Notes: a model not told the origin generated them from the letters alone. DNA of 7,138 nt from Flammeovirgaceae bacterium UBA1842 (GCA_002338655.1 DDIU01000029.1:1-7138); one strand, 5' to 3'; shown: positions 1 through 6,750, numbered from the stretch's first letter. Translations and numbers: made by a program.

Positions 1-43
1 TCACTCATCGCAATTACCAGAGATATAAAATTAACATTTACTG

Positions 44-94
44 GATACTGCGAGGTACGAGGCAGTCTTTAACTAAGTTGGTTGGCAAGGCTGC
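44..94. repeat. Palindromic REP-like motif with two alternative stems
   Basis: ACTGC at 47-51 can pair with GCAGT at 62-66 around a 10-base loop (GAGGTACGAG). Alternatively GCAGTCTT at 62-69 can pair with AAGGCTGC at 87-94 with one G-T wobble, so the two stems exclude each other. The core resembles the widespread intergenic motif with the pattern TTGCGAGGNACGAAGCAA seen in many bacterial genomes; that resemblance is from memory. I see no gene in it. It could be a dispersed repeat or the structured 3' end of a transcript that starts left of the window. Confidence 0.4.
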
Positions 95-96
95 TT

Positions 97-134
97 AAAA
101 ACCCTTTTGGTGACACCTGCTGGCGTTTTTGATT
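97..134 (+). terminator. Terminator-like hairpin
   Basis: AAAAACCC at 97-104 pairs with GGCGTTTTT at 122-130 (one bulged C), with a smaller GGT/ACC stem inside the loop (109-117), and the right arm ends in five T. It would stop plus-strand transcripts entering from the left of the window, and being nearly symmetric it could act on the minus strand too. No gene end is clearly visible beside it; the stem is A/T-heavy at its base, so the call is moderate. Confidence 0.4.
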
Positions 135-210
135 TTGAAGGGGTAGATGATTCATAGTGCTTTAAGTGATTAAGTATTTTCACTATCGATTGAACACTTT
201 TCCAATTTTT

Positions 211-250
211 AAAATTACTTCAATAGAAAATTACTTCAATAGAGAAGTAA
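211..250. repeat. 16-bp perfect tandem duplication with hairpin
   Basis: The 16-mer AAAATTACTTCAATAG occurs twice in direct succession at 211-226 and 227-242 with no mismatch. The second copy is followed by GAAGTAA (244-250), the reverse complement of TTACTTC (231-237), giving a 7-bp hairpin with a 6-base loop. The arrangement is seen directly; its role, if any, is unknown, and replication slippage would explain the duplication. Confidence 0.75.
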
Positions 251-280
251 AATTAAAATATAAGGTAATCTCTAATGATG

Positions 281-363
281 GGTCATGCCGTAGGCATCTT
301 TACCATGTTCAGTAGGAAATAGTAAAAATGGTAAAGATCCCTTCATTGCATTACGGGATGACC
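281..363. repeat. Head-to-head pair of REP-like units (inverted repeat)
   Basis: The left arm (281-306) and right arm (328-363) are imperfect inverted copies. Inner segments ATCTTTACCAT (296-306) and ATGGTAAAGAT (328-338) are perfect complements over 11 bp; outer segments GGTCATGCCGTA (281-292) and TACGGGATGACC (352-363) match at 11 of 12. Each unit also contains its own small stem: ATGCC/GGCAT in the left unit and ATCCC/GGGAT in the right unit, so the stem bases differ but pairing is kept. The right unit has a longer loop than the left (13 versus 3 bases). This is the behaviour expected of a REP-type dispersed palindrome. Whether it recurs in the genome cannot be seen here. Confidence 0.75.
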
Positions 364-518
364 TTCTAAAGTAATGTGGGTAAAAACGGGTGAGTTCGAT
401 CTATACATTAGAACTTATCAATTATTGTAGTGTGAATGTAGATATGTGACCAATAGTATTCGGATGGCACATTTTATTCAATTAAATTGTTATTTTAATG
501 TACAATATAAAAAATGAC
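364..518. other. Intergenic region upstream of the antitoxin
   Basis: Together with positions 1-363 this makes about 500 bases without a supportable gene. I found no open frame with coding character and no good match to the Bacteroidota promoter pattern (TTG, 19-23 bases, TAnnTTTG); a TAGTATTC at 454-461 is the nearest -7-like string but lacks a well-spaced TTG. The promoter of the toxin-antitoxin pair should lie here. Confidence 0.4.
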
Positions 519-746
519 ATGGATATTCAACTAGAAAAAGCCAATCTTATCGAACGTTTACGACAGGTAAATGATGAATCTTTGATCAAAGCATTTAATA
601 ATATGTTGGATTATGCTGCTACAAAAGAGGCAATAGATCTTTTATTGGAAGAATCTATAGATAGAGGATTGACCCAATCAGACCGGAGTAAAGGAAGGTC
701 ACATAAAGAAGTAATGGAGGAAATTCGAAAGAAGTACAAGGCATGA
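519..746 (+). CDS. Small antitoxin of a RelE/ParE-type toxin-antitoxin pair
   Basis: Predicted antitoxin of 75 residues that would bind and neutralise the toxin encoded directly after it and probably repress its own operon. The N-terminus (MDIQLEKANLIERL) is like the start of small Bacteroidota antitoxins paired with RelE/ParE toxins, in my memory of the family; the protein is rich in charged helices and ends in a Lys/Arg-rich stretch (KEVMEEIRKKYK), as expected for a toxin-wrapping tail. No helix-turn-helix is obvious. The frame is open from an earlier ATG at 498 (82 residues), but the second ATG at 519 fits the expected family start better; neither has a Shine-Dalgarno sequence. Its TGA overlaps the toxin ATG in an ATGA junction (743-746), the usual sign of translational coupling. 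The role is inferred mainly from position, size and the downstream gene. Confidence 0.72.
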   Translation: MDIQLEKANLIERLRQVNDESLIKAFNNMLDYAATKEAIDLLLEESIDRGLTQSDRSKGRSHKEVMEEIRKKYKA

Positions 747-1041
747 ATTATGAAGTCATTTGGACTAAGGAGTCTGAAATTACCTTCAATAATAACATAG
801 AATACCTCTCTAGGGTGTGGGACTTAGCAGCCATTAATACCTTTCTGGATCGAGTAGATGAAGTAATAGAGAGGATAATTCAGAACCCCAAGCTTACCCA
901 ATTCATCGGAATAAAACGAATGTTCATAGATGTGTTATCAATAAACACATCACGCTTTATTATAGGATAAAAAGTAGCAGTAGAATTGATTTGATTACCT
1001 TTTGGAATACCCATCAGTCTCCTGAAAAGCTAAAAATATAA
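743..1041 (+). pseudogene. RelE/ParE-family toxin, broken by a one-base frameshift
   Basis: The first 51 codons encode a typical RelE/ParE-superfamily N-terminus (MNYEVIWTKESEITFNNNIE, then a helical stretch to NPKL). After CTT at 893-895 the frame drifts and stops at 970, giving only 75 residues. Inserting one T after 894-895 restores a frame reading YPIHRNKTNVHRCVINKH, then ITLYYRI and LITFWNTHQSPEKLKI, ending at TAA 1039-1041. The restored protein is 99 residues, the usual size, and supplies the conserved C-terminal beta strands of the fold. A full toxin would inhibit translation or gyrase; the truncated one lacks the C-terminal half of the fold and should be inactive. No canonical slippery heptamer precedes the break, so a deletion (or a sequencing error) is more likely than programmed frameshifting. 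It is translationally coupled to the upstream antitoxin. Confidence 0.85.
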
Positions 1042-1192
1042 AATCAATCTATCTTGGACTTAAACAAAGTAAAATTGGTTTGCTGTAATTTCTCTTTCCA
1101 TTCGGTCAAATACTATCTGTGCGCACTGAATCTCCATGAGGTAACTCTATCAGATATACTTGATAATGACTATAAACAAGATAGGTTGAGTT
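1041..1192. repeat. Spacer bounded by 16-bp imperfect inverted repeats
   Basis: The left end (1041-1056, ending in CTATCTTG) and the right end (1177-1192, beginning with CAAGATAG) are reverse complements at 14 of 16 positions, enclosing 120 bases. The arms touch the restored toxin stop on one side and the stop codon of the minus-strand gene on the other. The interior has no open frame but carries an 8-bp palindrome GTGCGCAC (1119-1126). The form fits a small MITE-like element or a long-range stem between two convergent genes; no clear target-site duplication can be picked out of the A/T-rich flanks. Confidence 0.5.
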
Positions 1193-1991
1193 ATTTTTTA
1201 TAAAAATACTTAGTCAGCCGAAGCGGTTTTTTGTTTTTTTGAATGTACCAATAAACCGAAACGGGATAACCAACCTTGTTATAGACGATCTCTTTTACGC
1301 TTTTTTTATTTTCGGGATCATTAATTAGGCATTTGATAAGCGTGTTATTTTCATAGGTGTAGTTATAGATAACCGTATTGTCTTCATTGGTTTCTTCCAG
1401 ATAAATCACATCGCCTTTCTCGTTATACCTGGTAAGCCAAGTTTGTATCCAGTGGGTACCATTCAGACTGTATTTCTTGTCTTTTTCAACCAATTGCCCG
1501 TCCTTATACTTATAATCTATTCTGGAAAAATTTCTTGGGTTGTCTAAATAAGAATACCCCGTGTAGGCCTCTTCACTGACCAGTAGATCATTATCATATT
1601 TATAAAATGTCTTGGATAGTTCTTCCATTTGTTCATTGACCACAGCCGATTCTATGACATGCATCTGTGCATCATGGGTTAATTTTAGCACTGGTTGCTT
1701 ACCAGTATTCGATATTTCATATTTAATAACCGTTAGGTTGGTAGTATCATAGCCGTATTCTTTGGGCTTATCATGGTTATCTACAATACTGATACGTGCC
1801 ACCATGGTGCTGTCTTTTAATACTTTACGGCCTTTTAACTTATAATCGTAAATAAGGGCTTCTGTACCAAACAAAGCTGCTTTGTTATCAATAAGGTCAT
1901 ATAATTCTGTTATTCTCGCTGCTTCCTGATCTATTTGCGCAAAGCTCAGGATGGGAAGGAAGATTAGAAAAAGCAATGAGGGTTTTAACAT
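1191..1991 (-). CDS. Secreted protein of unknown function with YD-like strand repeats
   Basis: A 266-residue protein I cannot assign to a named family. The ATG at 1991 is chosen over an in-frame TTG at 2000 because it begins a clean signal peptide: MLKPS, a hydrophobic core, and a likely signal peptidase I site after SFA at residue 18, with no lipobox. From about residue 129 the chain shows five or six repeating units of about 25-30 residues built on Tyr-rich strands and a turn, such as YKYDNDLLV, YKYKDGQLVE, RYNEKGDVIY, YTYENNTLI and VYNKVGYPV, ending in LTKYFYKK. This resembles the YD/RHS-type or toxin_WG/MORN-like beta-hairpin repeats often seen in Bacteroidota exported proteins; that link is inference. 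It probably acts in the periplasm or at the surface. It is convergent with the toxin-antitoxin remnant and divergent from the FAS1 gene. I see no type IX secretion sorting tail. Confidence 0.75.
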   Translation of the reverse strand: MLKPSLLFLIFLPILSFAQIDQEAARITELYDLIDNKAALFGTEALIYDYKLKGRKVLKDSTMVARISIVDNHDKPKEYGYDTTNLTVIKYEISNTGKQPVLKLTHDAQMHVIESAVVNEQMEELSKTFYKYDNDLLVSEEAYTGYSYLDNPRNFSRIDYKYKDGQLVEKDKKYSLNGTHWIQTWLTRYNEKGDVIYLEETNEDNTVIYNYTYENNTLIKCLINDPENKKSVKEIVYNKVGYPVSVYWYIQKNKKPLRLTKYFYKK

Positions 1992-2281
1992 GGGCAGCAA
2001 TAAACAAACAATCTAATGAATTTAAGGTATTTATGGAGCAATTAACAAAAACTTAGCAAAAGTTATAAAATTTAACGTGTATATAATATTGTAACTGTAT
2101 TTTAACTTCATTAAAGACTTATTATTTACAAATTGAAATATAATAAATAGGCGTTTGGAGCGTTCTAATCAACAAACAACTCGGCATGCATAATTATTTT
2201 TGATTAATAACGAGCTTGCATCGAAATATTTGCTTAATTTGTTACTCTAAAATTGAATTGAAAACTTAAACACCAAATTTT
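1992..2281. other. AT-rich divergent intergenic region
   Basis: This 290-base region separates the minus-strand secreted protein from the plus-strand FAS1 lipoprotein and must hold both promoters. It is very A/T-rich, with no open frame of note. A plausible plus-strand promoter is listed separately; for the minus strand I found only near matches to the -7 element, with the wrong spacing, so none is called. Confidence 0.5.
2200..2232 (+). promoter_or_regulatory. Candidate Bacteroidota-type promoter of the FAS1 gene
   Basis: TTG at 2200-2202 is followed after 22 bases by AATATTTG at 2225-2232, one mismatch from the Bacteroidota -7 consensus TAnnTTTG, with spacing inside the accepted range. This would give a leader of roughly 40-45 bases before the ATG at 2282. 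The consensus is established for the phylum; the site itself is a pattern match in A/T-rich DNA and could be chance. Confidence 0.4.
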
Positions 2282-3349
2282 ATGAAAAACTTAAACTTAA
2301 CAACGCTCCTAGGGAGACTTCTTACGGTAGTGTTGGTAGGCGCTATGCTTGGCTTTATGGGATGTAGTAGTGACGATGATCCAACTACACCAGCACCAGT
2401 TTTAAACCTTTATGAAACAATGCTGCTAAACAATGATCTCACTATATTCAAGGCTTACATTGAAAATGATGCCGAATTGAAAGCTATTTTGCAAGGAAGT
2501 ACTGATTATACTTTATTCGCTCCAAATGATGAGGCTTTTGATAGACTACAAAGCATTCTTGGTTTAGACGATTTAAGCCAGATTTCAGAAGCTACTATTG
2601 CTCAAGTTTTGAGATTTCACTTTGTGGCAGGAACGCATACAAAGGCTGAGTTAACTAGCTTGGGTGCTATTAAAACACTGCAGGGGGATGATATGCATTT
2701 CAATTCTGATGGGACTATATTTGATGGAGGATCAAATAAGGAAGCGGTTATTATCGATGCGGACATTGCTACTACTAATGGTAATATTCAAGCGGTTGGG
2801 ACAATATTGATCCCACCGTCCATTTTTGATGTTGTTGAACAGACATTAGGAACTTTAGCACAGCCTATATTATTGGGATCTGATTTCACCTATTTGTACC
2901 ACATGCTTTTAATTGCAGATTCAGATGTTCCAAGTGGACAGACACCAATAACTTCAATGTTGGCTGATAATAAGAGTGGAAAACAATATACTTTCTTTGC
3001 CCAAGCAAATGCAGTAATAGACGGAGCTATTGCACTTAATCCAAATATGGAATCTGTCGATGATTATTATGCAGCATTTACTCCAAATGCGGCAGCAGCA
3101 AGAACTTACTTCCTAAATCATTTGATTGTATCAGAGACCACTGCTTATACAGAAGCTAATTTGGAGGAGGGGCCCTATACTATGGCTTCTGGCTTAGTAG
3201 TCAATGTTAGTAATACTGAAACACCATCAGAACAACTACCGACTGGTTGGGTAATAGTTTCTGAGAACACCATTCAATCACCAATTTACCAATTTGATGT
3301 TGCAGCGAATGTGGGTGGAGTGATGCACGTTTCAGCTCCTATTTATTAA
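2282..3349 (+). CDS. Surface lipoprotein with two fasciclin (FAS1) domains
   Basis: A 355-residue lipoprotein, probably anchored in the outer membrane and exposed outside, with a likely adhesive or matrix-binding role. The N-terminus is a type II signal: two basic residues, a hydrophobic core (LLTVVLVGAMLGF) and lipobox GFMGC with the lipidated Cys at 28. The SSDDD directly after Cys28 matches the acidic export signal that sends Bacteroidota lipoproteins to the cell surface. FAS1 domain 1 spans about residues 41-180 and has the classic motifs: YTLFAPNDEAFDRL (76-89), LRFHFVAGTHT (110-120) and DIATTNGNIQAVGTIL (161-176). Domain 2, about 182-355, is more divergent, with YTFFAQANAVID (236-247), YFLNHLIV (276-283) and VGGVMHVSAPIY at the end. 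The family is tied to cell adhesion in bacteria and eukaryotes; the ligand here is unknown. The gene stands alone, with its own candidate promoter and strong terminator. No SusD or partner receptor adjoins it on the same strand. Confidence 0.92.
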   Translation: MKNLNLTTLLGRLLTVVLVGAMLGFMGCSSDDDPTTPAPVLNLYETMLLNNDLTIFKAYIENDAELKAILQGSTDYTLFAPNDEAFDRLQSILGLDDLSQISEATIAQVLRFHFVAGTHTKAELTSLGAIKTLQGDDMHFNSDGTIFDGGSNKEAVIIDADIATTNGNIQAVGTILIPPSIFDVVEQTLGTLAQPILLGSDFTYLYHMLLIADSDVPSGQTPITSMLADNKSGKQYTFFAQANAVIDGAIALNPNMESVDDYYAAFTPNAAAARTYFLNHLIVSETTAYTEANLEEGPYTMASGLVVNVSNTETPSEQLPTGWVIVSENTIQSPIYQFDVAANVGGVMHVSAPIY

Positions 3350-3368
3350 TTAGATAAACACTTATTGG

Positions 3369-3401
3369 AAAAGCCTGATGTGATTCACATCAGGCTTTTT
3401 T
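3369..3401 (+). terminator. Strong rho-independent terminator after the FAS1 gene
   Basis: GCCTGATGTG (3373-3382) pairs perfectly with CACATCAGGC (3386-3395) around a three-base loop, extended by AAAA/TTTT at the base and followed by six T (3396-3401). It begins about 20 bases after the FAS1 stop codon. The A-run on its left would let it work partly on the minus strand as well. Confidence 0.95.
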
Positions 3402-3632
3402 GCTTCAATTCTGAGTTGTTCCTTTTGAAATGCTCAATCTCTACTACCTATTATTCAACCTCCAATTAATGCATACAATATATTTAAGGATTCTTTTAAC
3501 CAGTCGTTAATGATTAATCAATGTAAGTATGGGTTTGCAATTCCAGATCTAATTATCTAACCAAGAACAATATATTGTGTTTAGTTCTAGACATATTGTT
3601 CAGAAGATACTAGATGGTGTAAGTATTAAAAC
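3402..3632. other. Convergent intergenic spacer
   Basis: The space between the two facing terminators has no supportable gene. It contains a perfect 9-bp inverted repeat, GAACAATAT (3565-3573) and ATATTGTTC (3593-3601), overlapping a 10-bp palindrome CAATATATTG (3568-3577) and a second pairing AGAAC/GTTCT (3564-3568 with 3584-3588). Nothing else stands out. Confidence 0.5.
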
Positions 3633-3670
3633 AAAAATCGCTCTGCAAATATCAATTACAGAGCGATTTT
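3631..3670 (-). terminator. Rho-independent terminator of the TonB-dependent receptor gene
   Basis: AAAATCGCTCTG (3634-3645) and CAGAGCGATTTT (3659-3670) form a perfect 12-bp stem with a 13-base loop. Read on the minus strand it lies about 20 bases past the receptor stop codon and ends in a run of T, as a terminator should. The symmetric base pairs mean it may also stop plus-strand transcripts. Confidence 0.92.
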
Positions 3671-3690
3671 ATATGTTCTTATTTTTATTA

Positions 3691-6618
3691 CTAATTCATT
3701 AACTGGTCAAATGTGATTGAAAGGTAGTAGATAGCCCCAATATTTGGTCCTCCTAAGCTTTGAATATACATTTTATTTAGAATGTTAGAACCACCTAACT
3801 TTAAAATACTCTTCAATCCACTTAACTTATAACTTACTTGTGCATCAACAGTACTAAACGCAGGAACCTCTCCAGTAGCAAAAGAAGATTCCCATAAGAA
3901 TTTATCTTGCCATCTGTAAGTAACATTAAATCCGAGCTTATCAGTCACTTTTCTATTTGCAAAACTTAAATTGAATTTATGTTCAGGCGTATTAAATTCT
4001 GAAAAACCTTGAGTAATTTCAGTATTCAACTTATTCCAGTTATAGTTACCGCCAATCGTGTAGTTTCTTGGCAAACTATATGTTAAACCTAATACAGCCC
4101 CTTGAGACGTCACTTTCTGATCATAATTAGTATAAATTTGAGCAGTATTTCCAGTAAATACACCGTCACTTACATAGGTTAAGGCAGTACCGTTTAGTAA
4201 AGATGCTGCTGCTGCAGGATTTGTAAATACATTATCTGATGCTTTTCTAACTTGAATCTGTGTAATAAAGTCATTATATGTATTATGATAATAAGCCATA
4301 TCTACTAGTAACTTATTTGCGATTAGACTCTTGTATCCTACTTCTATGGTTTTAATTTGTTCAGGTTTTACAGGTTTTGCATCTGTAAAAGGCCTTAATT
4401 CTGAGATAGCTGAAGCAAAACCTCCACCTGAAAAAATAACTCCAGTAAAGTCTTTAACAGATTCAATAGTATAAGCATTAGTTGTTAATTGATATTTGTC
4501 GTAATTACTTTGAAGACCACCTAATAGTCGAGCAGAAATTATATTTAAATCAATGAATTGTCCTTGAGTGGTTGGGATTCTAAACCCTGTTTGATAAGAT
4601 GCTCTAAAATTATGATTTTGAGCCACAGTAAATACACCCGAAATTCTTGGATTGAATTGACCCTCAAAATTTTCGTTTTTATCATAACGCATTGAACCTG
4701 TCAATTTCAATTTTTCATCTAAGAAACGTTTAGCCGCTTGAGCATAAGCACCATATTCTGCAATCTGGATACCCCCATCTTTGTCCGGGAATATTGTACC
4801 CTCTGATCTCAAATCAAACAATCTGTAATTACCACCAACTTGAAGGTCAAATGCATCGATTTGGTTCTTAAAATCATATTGCCCTTCAACGTGATAAAGA
4901 TTAGTAGCATCATTAAACTTTGGACCTTTGGGTACAACCCCTACTAATCCAGCCTCCTTGGCAGCCTTAAACTCTGGGCTGTTGGGGTCAAGATGGTAAA
5001 ATCCGTCAGTCACGCCTCTTGCAAAATTATGTGCAGCAAGCTGATTGGTAGGGTCTTGAATTCTGGAATCACCAGGTTCCCAGCCCTGATCATAAAAATA
5101 CCTTAAGTATTCAATGGCATAAGTTGCTAAATATCCAGAAACATCTGATAGTAACGGGCTATAGGCACCATTTTTAACTGCATAATCATTTACTTTTAAT
5201 GCTAAAAATTCTGTTATATAGGAGTCACCTGAGTTTTCTCTTGTTGTATATCCTCGTAGGTAAAAATTGTCAGCTCTTAACTGCAATCTATGTTGAGTAA
5301 TAGCAAAATTGGATAGAGAATATCTTTGAGCACCGGTGTATATACTTGTTCCGTAACCGTAATTTAGCAAATAGCTTAATTCAATTTTATCGTTTAGTCG
5401 ATAATAGAGACCAACATTTGCTTTGACGTTTTCAGCACCATAATCAATTAAGTCCTTTTCAAGATACGGTGTAACAGAAACTACTTGACTTGGTAAACTA
5501 CCTTGATCAGCATAACTTGAAGCCGAATAGAAGTTGCCATTCAATGAACCAAATTGAACATTACTATTGGTTGAATTAGCTAAAGTACGCCAATCAGTGC
5601 TAAATGGGAAAATGGCCAAATTGATGGACGCTTCATCACCCATATAATGTAAGCGATCTGCACCTATATTTGGCTGACCTGGAAATGGGTTAAAATTTGC
5701 ATTTCTATCAAAATCACTTGTTCCATGCCAGTCGTCAGCTTTCATATAGGAGAAATTTAATTTGAAGGCAAATTTATTGTTAAACGCTTTTGCGTAACGT
5801 ACTGAGGCTTCATACATAGGTGCCATGTCTTGATCGGCATCTGAGCCAACGTGGTTAACACCTAGTTTTGCAAAAGCACTAGCCCCTTGATAATCAAAGG
5901 CATTTTTACTATTTACCAATAATATTCCGTTAAAGGCATTTGGCCCGTACAAAGCTGAAGATGCACCAGGGATCAATTCCACACTTTCTACATCTAGTTC
6001 TGAGGGACCATTAAGGTTACCGATCGGGAAGTTCAATGCAGGTGCCTGAGTATCCATTCCATCCGTCAATTGTACAAATCGGGTGTTACCAGTTGATCCA
6101 AATCCTCTAGTATTAATGATTTGGAAGTTAATACTACTTGTTGTAACGTCCACCCCTTTCAAATTGGCAATACCTTTATAATAGTTGTCAGCTGAAGTGT
6201 TTTGAACTGCCAGTATATCCATTTTTTCAATGGAAACAGGAGATTGAAGGATGTTTTCCTCTACTCTAGAAGCTGAAACAACAATTTCCTGTCCAAGAAG
6301 CGACTGTTCTTCTAAGGTCACGTTTAATCCTGTTGTATTGGTGTTGGTTATTTCAATTTCCTGAGAACTGAATCCTATAAAGGAAAATACGAGTGTTAGG
6401 GGTGGTGCGCTTTCAACCTTAAGGTTATAATCACCATTAATATCGGTGATAGTGCCAATTACTTTTCCTTTTACAATGATATTGACACCCGCTAGAGGGT
6501 CTTGTGTGCCAACATCTGTTACTTTACCGGAAATTGTGGTTTGTCCGAAGGCATCTGGCATAAAACCACAAATAATAAAAAATGTAGCGACCAGCACTTT
6601 AGTAAAAATCTTGCTCAT
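3691..6618 (-). CDS. TonB-dependent outer-membrane receptor with carboxypeptidase-regulatory-like domain
   Basis: A 975-residue outer-membrane active transporter, expected to import a ligand through its barrel using TonB/ExbBD energy. The frame is open upstream to a TTG at 6711, but the ATG at 6618 starts a good signal peptide (SKIFTK, hydrophobic core, likely cut after DAFG at 25), so it is preferred. A CarboxypepD_reg-like beta-sandwich covers about residues 28-102, with ISGKVTD, PLAGVNIIVKG, GTITDINGDYNL and FSFIGF. A TonB-box-like segment (EIVVSASR, 111-118) leads to the plug, about 118-238, ending with the typical VELIPGASSALYGPNAFNGI. The rest is a 22-strand-type barrel with aromatic strands, finishing in GAIYYLSITFDQLMN; the barrel-closing aromatic is not the last residue. 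No SusD-like lipoprotein lies beside it, so it is not a SusCD glycan pair. The substrate (siderophore, peptide, vitamin or other) cannot be told. gldC lies upstream on the same strand after a 148-base gap. Confidence 0.93.
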   Translation of the reverse strand: MSKIFTKVLVATFFIICGFMPDAFGQTTISGKVTDVGTQDPLAGVNIIVKGKVIGTITDINGDYNLKVESAPPLTLVFSFIGFSSQEIEITNTNTTGLNVTLEEQSLLGQEIVVSASRVEENILQSPVSIEKMDILAVQNTSADNYYKGIANLKGVDVTTSSINFQIINTRGFGSTGNTRFVQLTDGMDTQAPALNFPIGNLNGPSELDVESVELIPGASSALYGPNAFNGILLVNSKNAFDYQGASAFAKLGVNHVGSDADQDMAPMYEASVRYAKAFNNKFAFKLNFSYMKADDWHGTSDFDRNANFNPFPGQPNIGADRLHYMGDEASINLAIFPFSTDWRTLANSTNSNVQFGSLNGNFYSASSYADQGSLPSQVVSVTPYLEKDLIDYGAENVKANVGLYYRLNDKIELSYLLNYGYGTSIYTGAQRYSLSNFAITQHRLQLRADNFYLRGYTTRENSGDSYITEFLALKVNDYAVKNGAYSPLLSDVSGYLATYAIEYLRYFYDQGWEPGDSRIQDPTNQLAAHNFARGVTDGFYHLDPNSPEFKAAKEAGLVGVVPKGPKFNDATNLYHVEGQYDFKNQIDAFDLQVGGNYRLFDLRSEGTIFPDKDGGIQIAEYGAYAQAAKRFLDEKLKLTGSMRYDKNENFEGQFNPRISGVFTVAQNHNFRASYQTGFRIPTTQGQFIDLNIISARLLGGLQSNYDKYQLTTNAYTIESVKDFTGVIFSGGGFASAISELRPFTDAKPVKPEQIKTIEVGYKSLIANKLLVDMAYYHNTYNDFITQIQVRKASDNVFTNPAAAASLLNGTALTYVSDGVFTGNTAQIYTNYDQKVTSQGAVLGLTYSLPRNYTIGGNYNWNKLNTEITQGFSEFNTPEHKFNLSFANRKVTDKLGFNVTYRWQDKFLWESSFATGEVPAFSTVDAQVSYKLSGLKSILKLGGSNILNKMYIQSLGGPNIGAIYYLSITFDQLMN

Positions 6619-6718
6619 AAGTATATGGTTTAAGGAGAACAAATTGCTCAAATTATAGTTTAAAGGAAATATAAACATTATAATCCTTATTTCGGAAAGT
6701 TTTTGACTCAAATGTTAT

Positions 6719-6750
6719 GCATGCCTACCATTTTTTGATGAGAGGCATAC
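6719..6750 (-). other. Imperfect hairpin between gldC and the receptor gene
   Basis: On the minus strand GTATGCCT can pair with AGGCATGC with one G-T wobble across a 16-base loop, about 20 bases after the gldC stop codon. There is no T-run after it, so it is a weak candidate for a terminator or RNA-processing site at the gldC end. Confidence 0.3.

Noticed and set aside
3..96. Open plus-strand frame entering from the left edge and ending at TAA 94-96
   Set aside because: It runs through the palindromic motif and has no recognisable domain; too short to support a gene tail.
211..363. CRISPR array
   Set aside because: The repeats are adjacent or inverted, with no regular spacers and no cas genes in the window.
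425..461. Promoter for the antitoxin gene (TTG at 425-427, TAGTATTC at 454-461)
   Set aside because: The gap of 26 bases is too long and the -7 element deviates at the key TTTG.
743..1041. Programmed -1 frameshifting in the toxin
   Set aside because: A -1 slip at 893-895 would restore the frame, but no canonical slippery heptamer or clear downstream stimulatory structure is present; deletion is simpler.
1992..2000. TTG start of the secreted protein at 2000
   Set aside because: The ATG three codons later begins the signal peptide cleanly and is the usual kind of start.
6446..6658. Plus-strand open frame of 70 codons
   Set aside because: It lies antisense to the signal peptide and regulatory-like domain of the receptor, has no family signature and is explained by the real gene on the other strand.
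6619..6711. N-terminal extension of the receptor from a TTG at 6711
   Set aside because: It would put 31 residues before an otherwise normal signal peptide; the ATG at 6618 is the better start.
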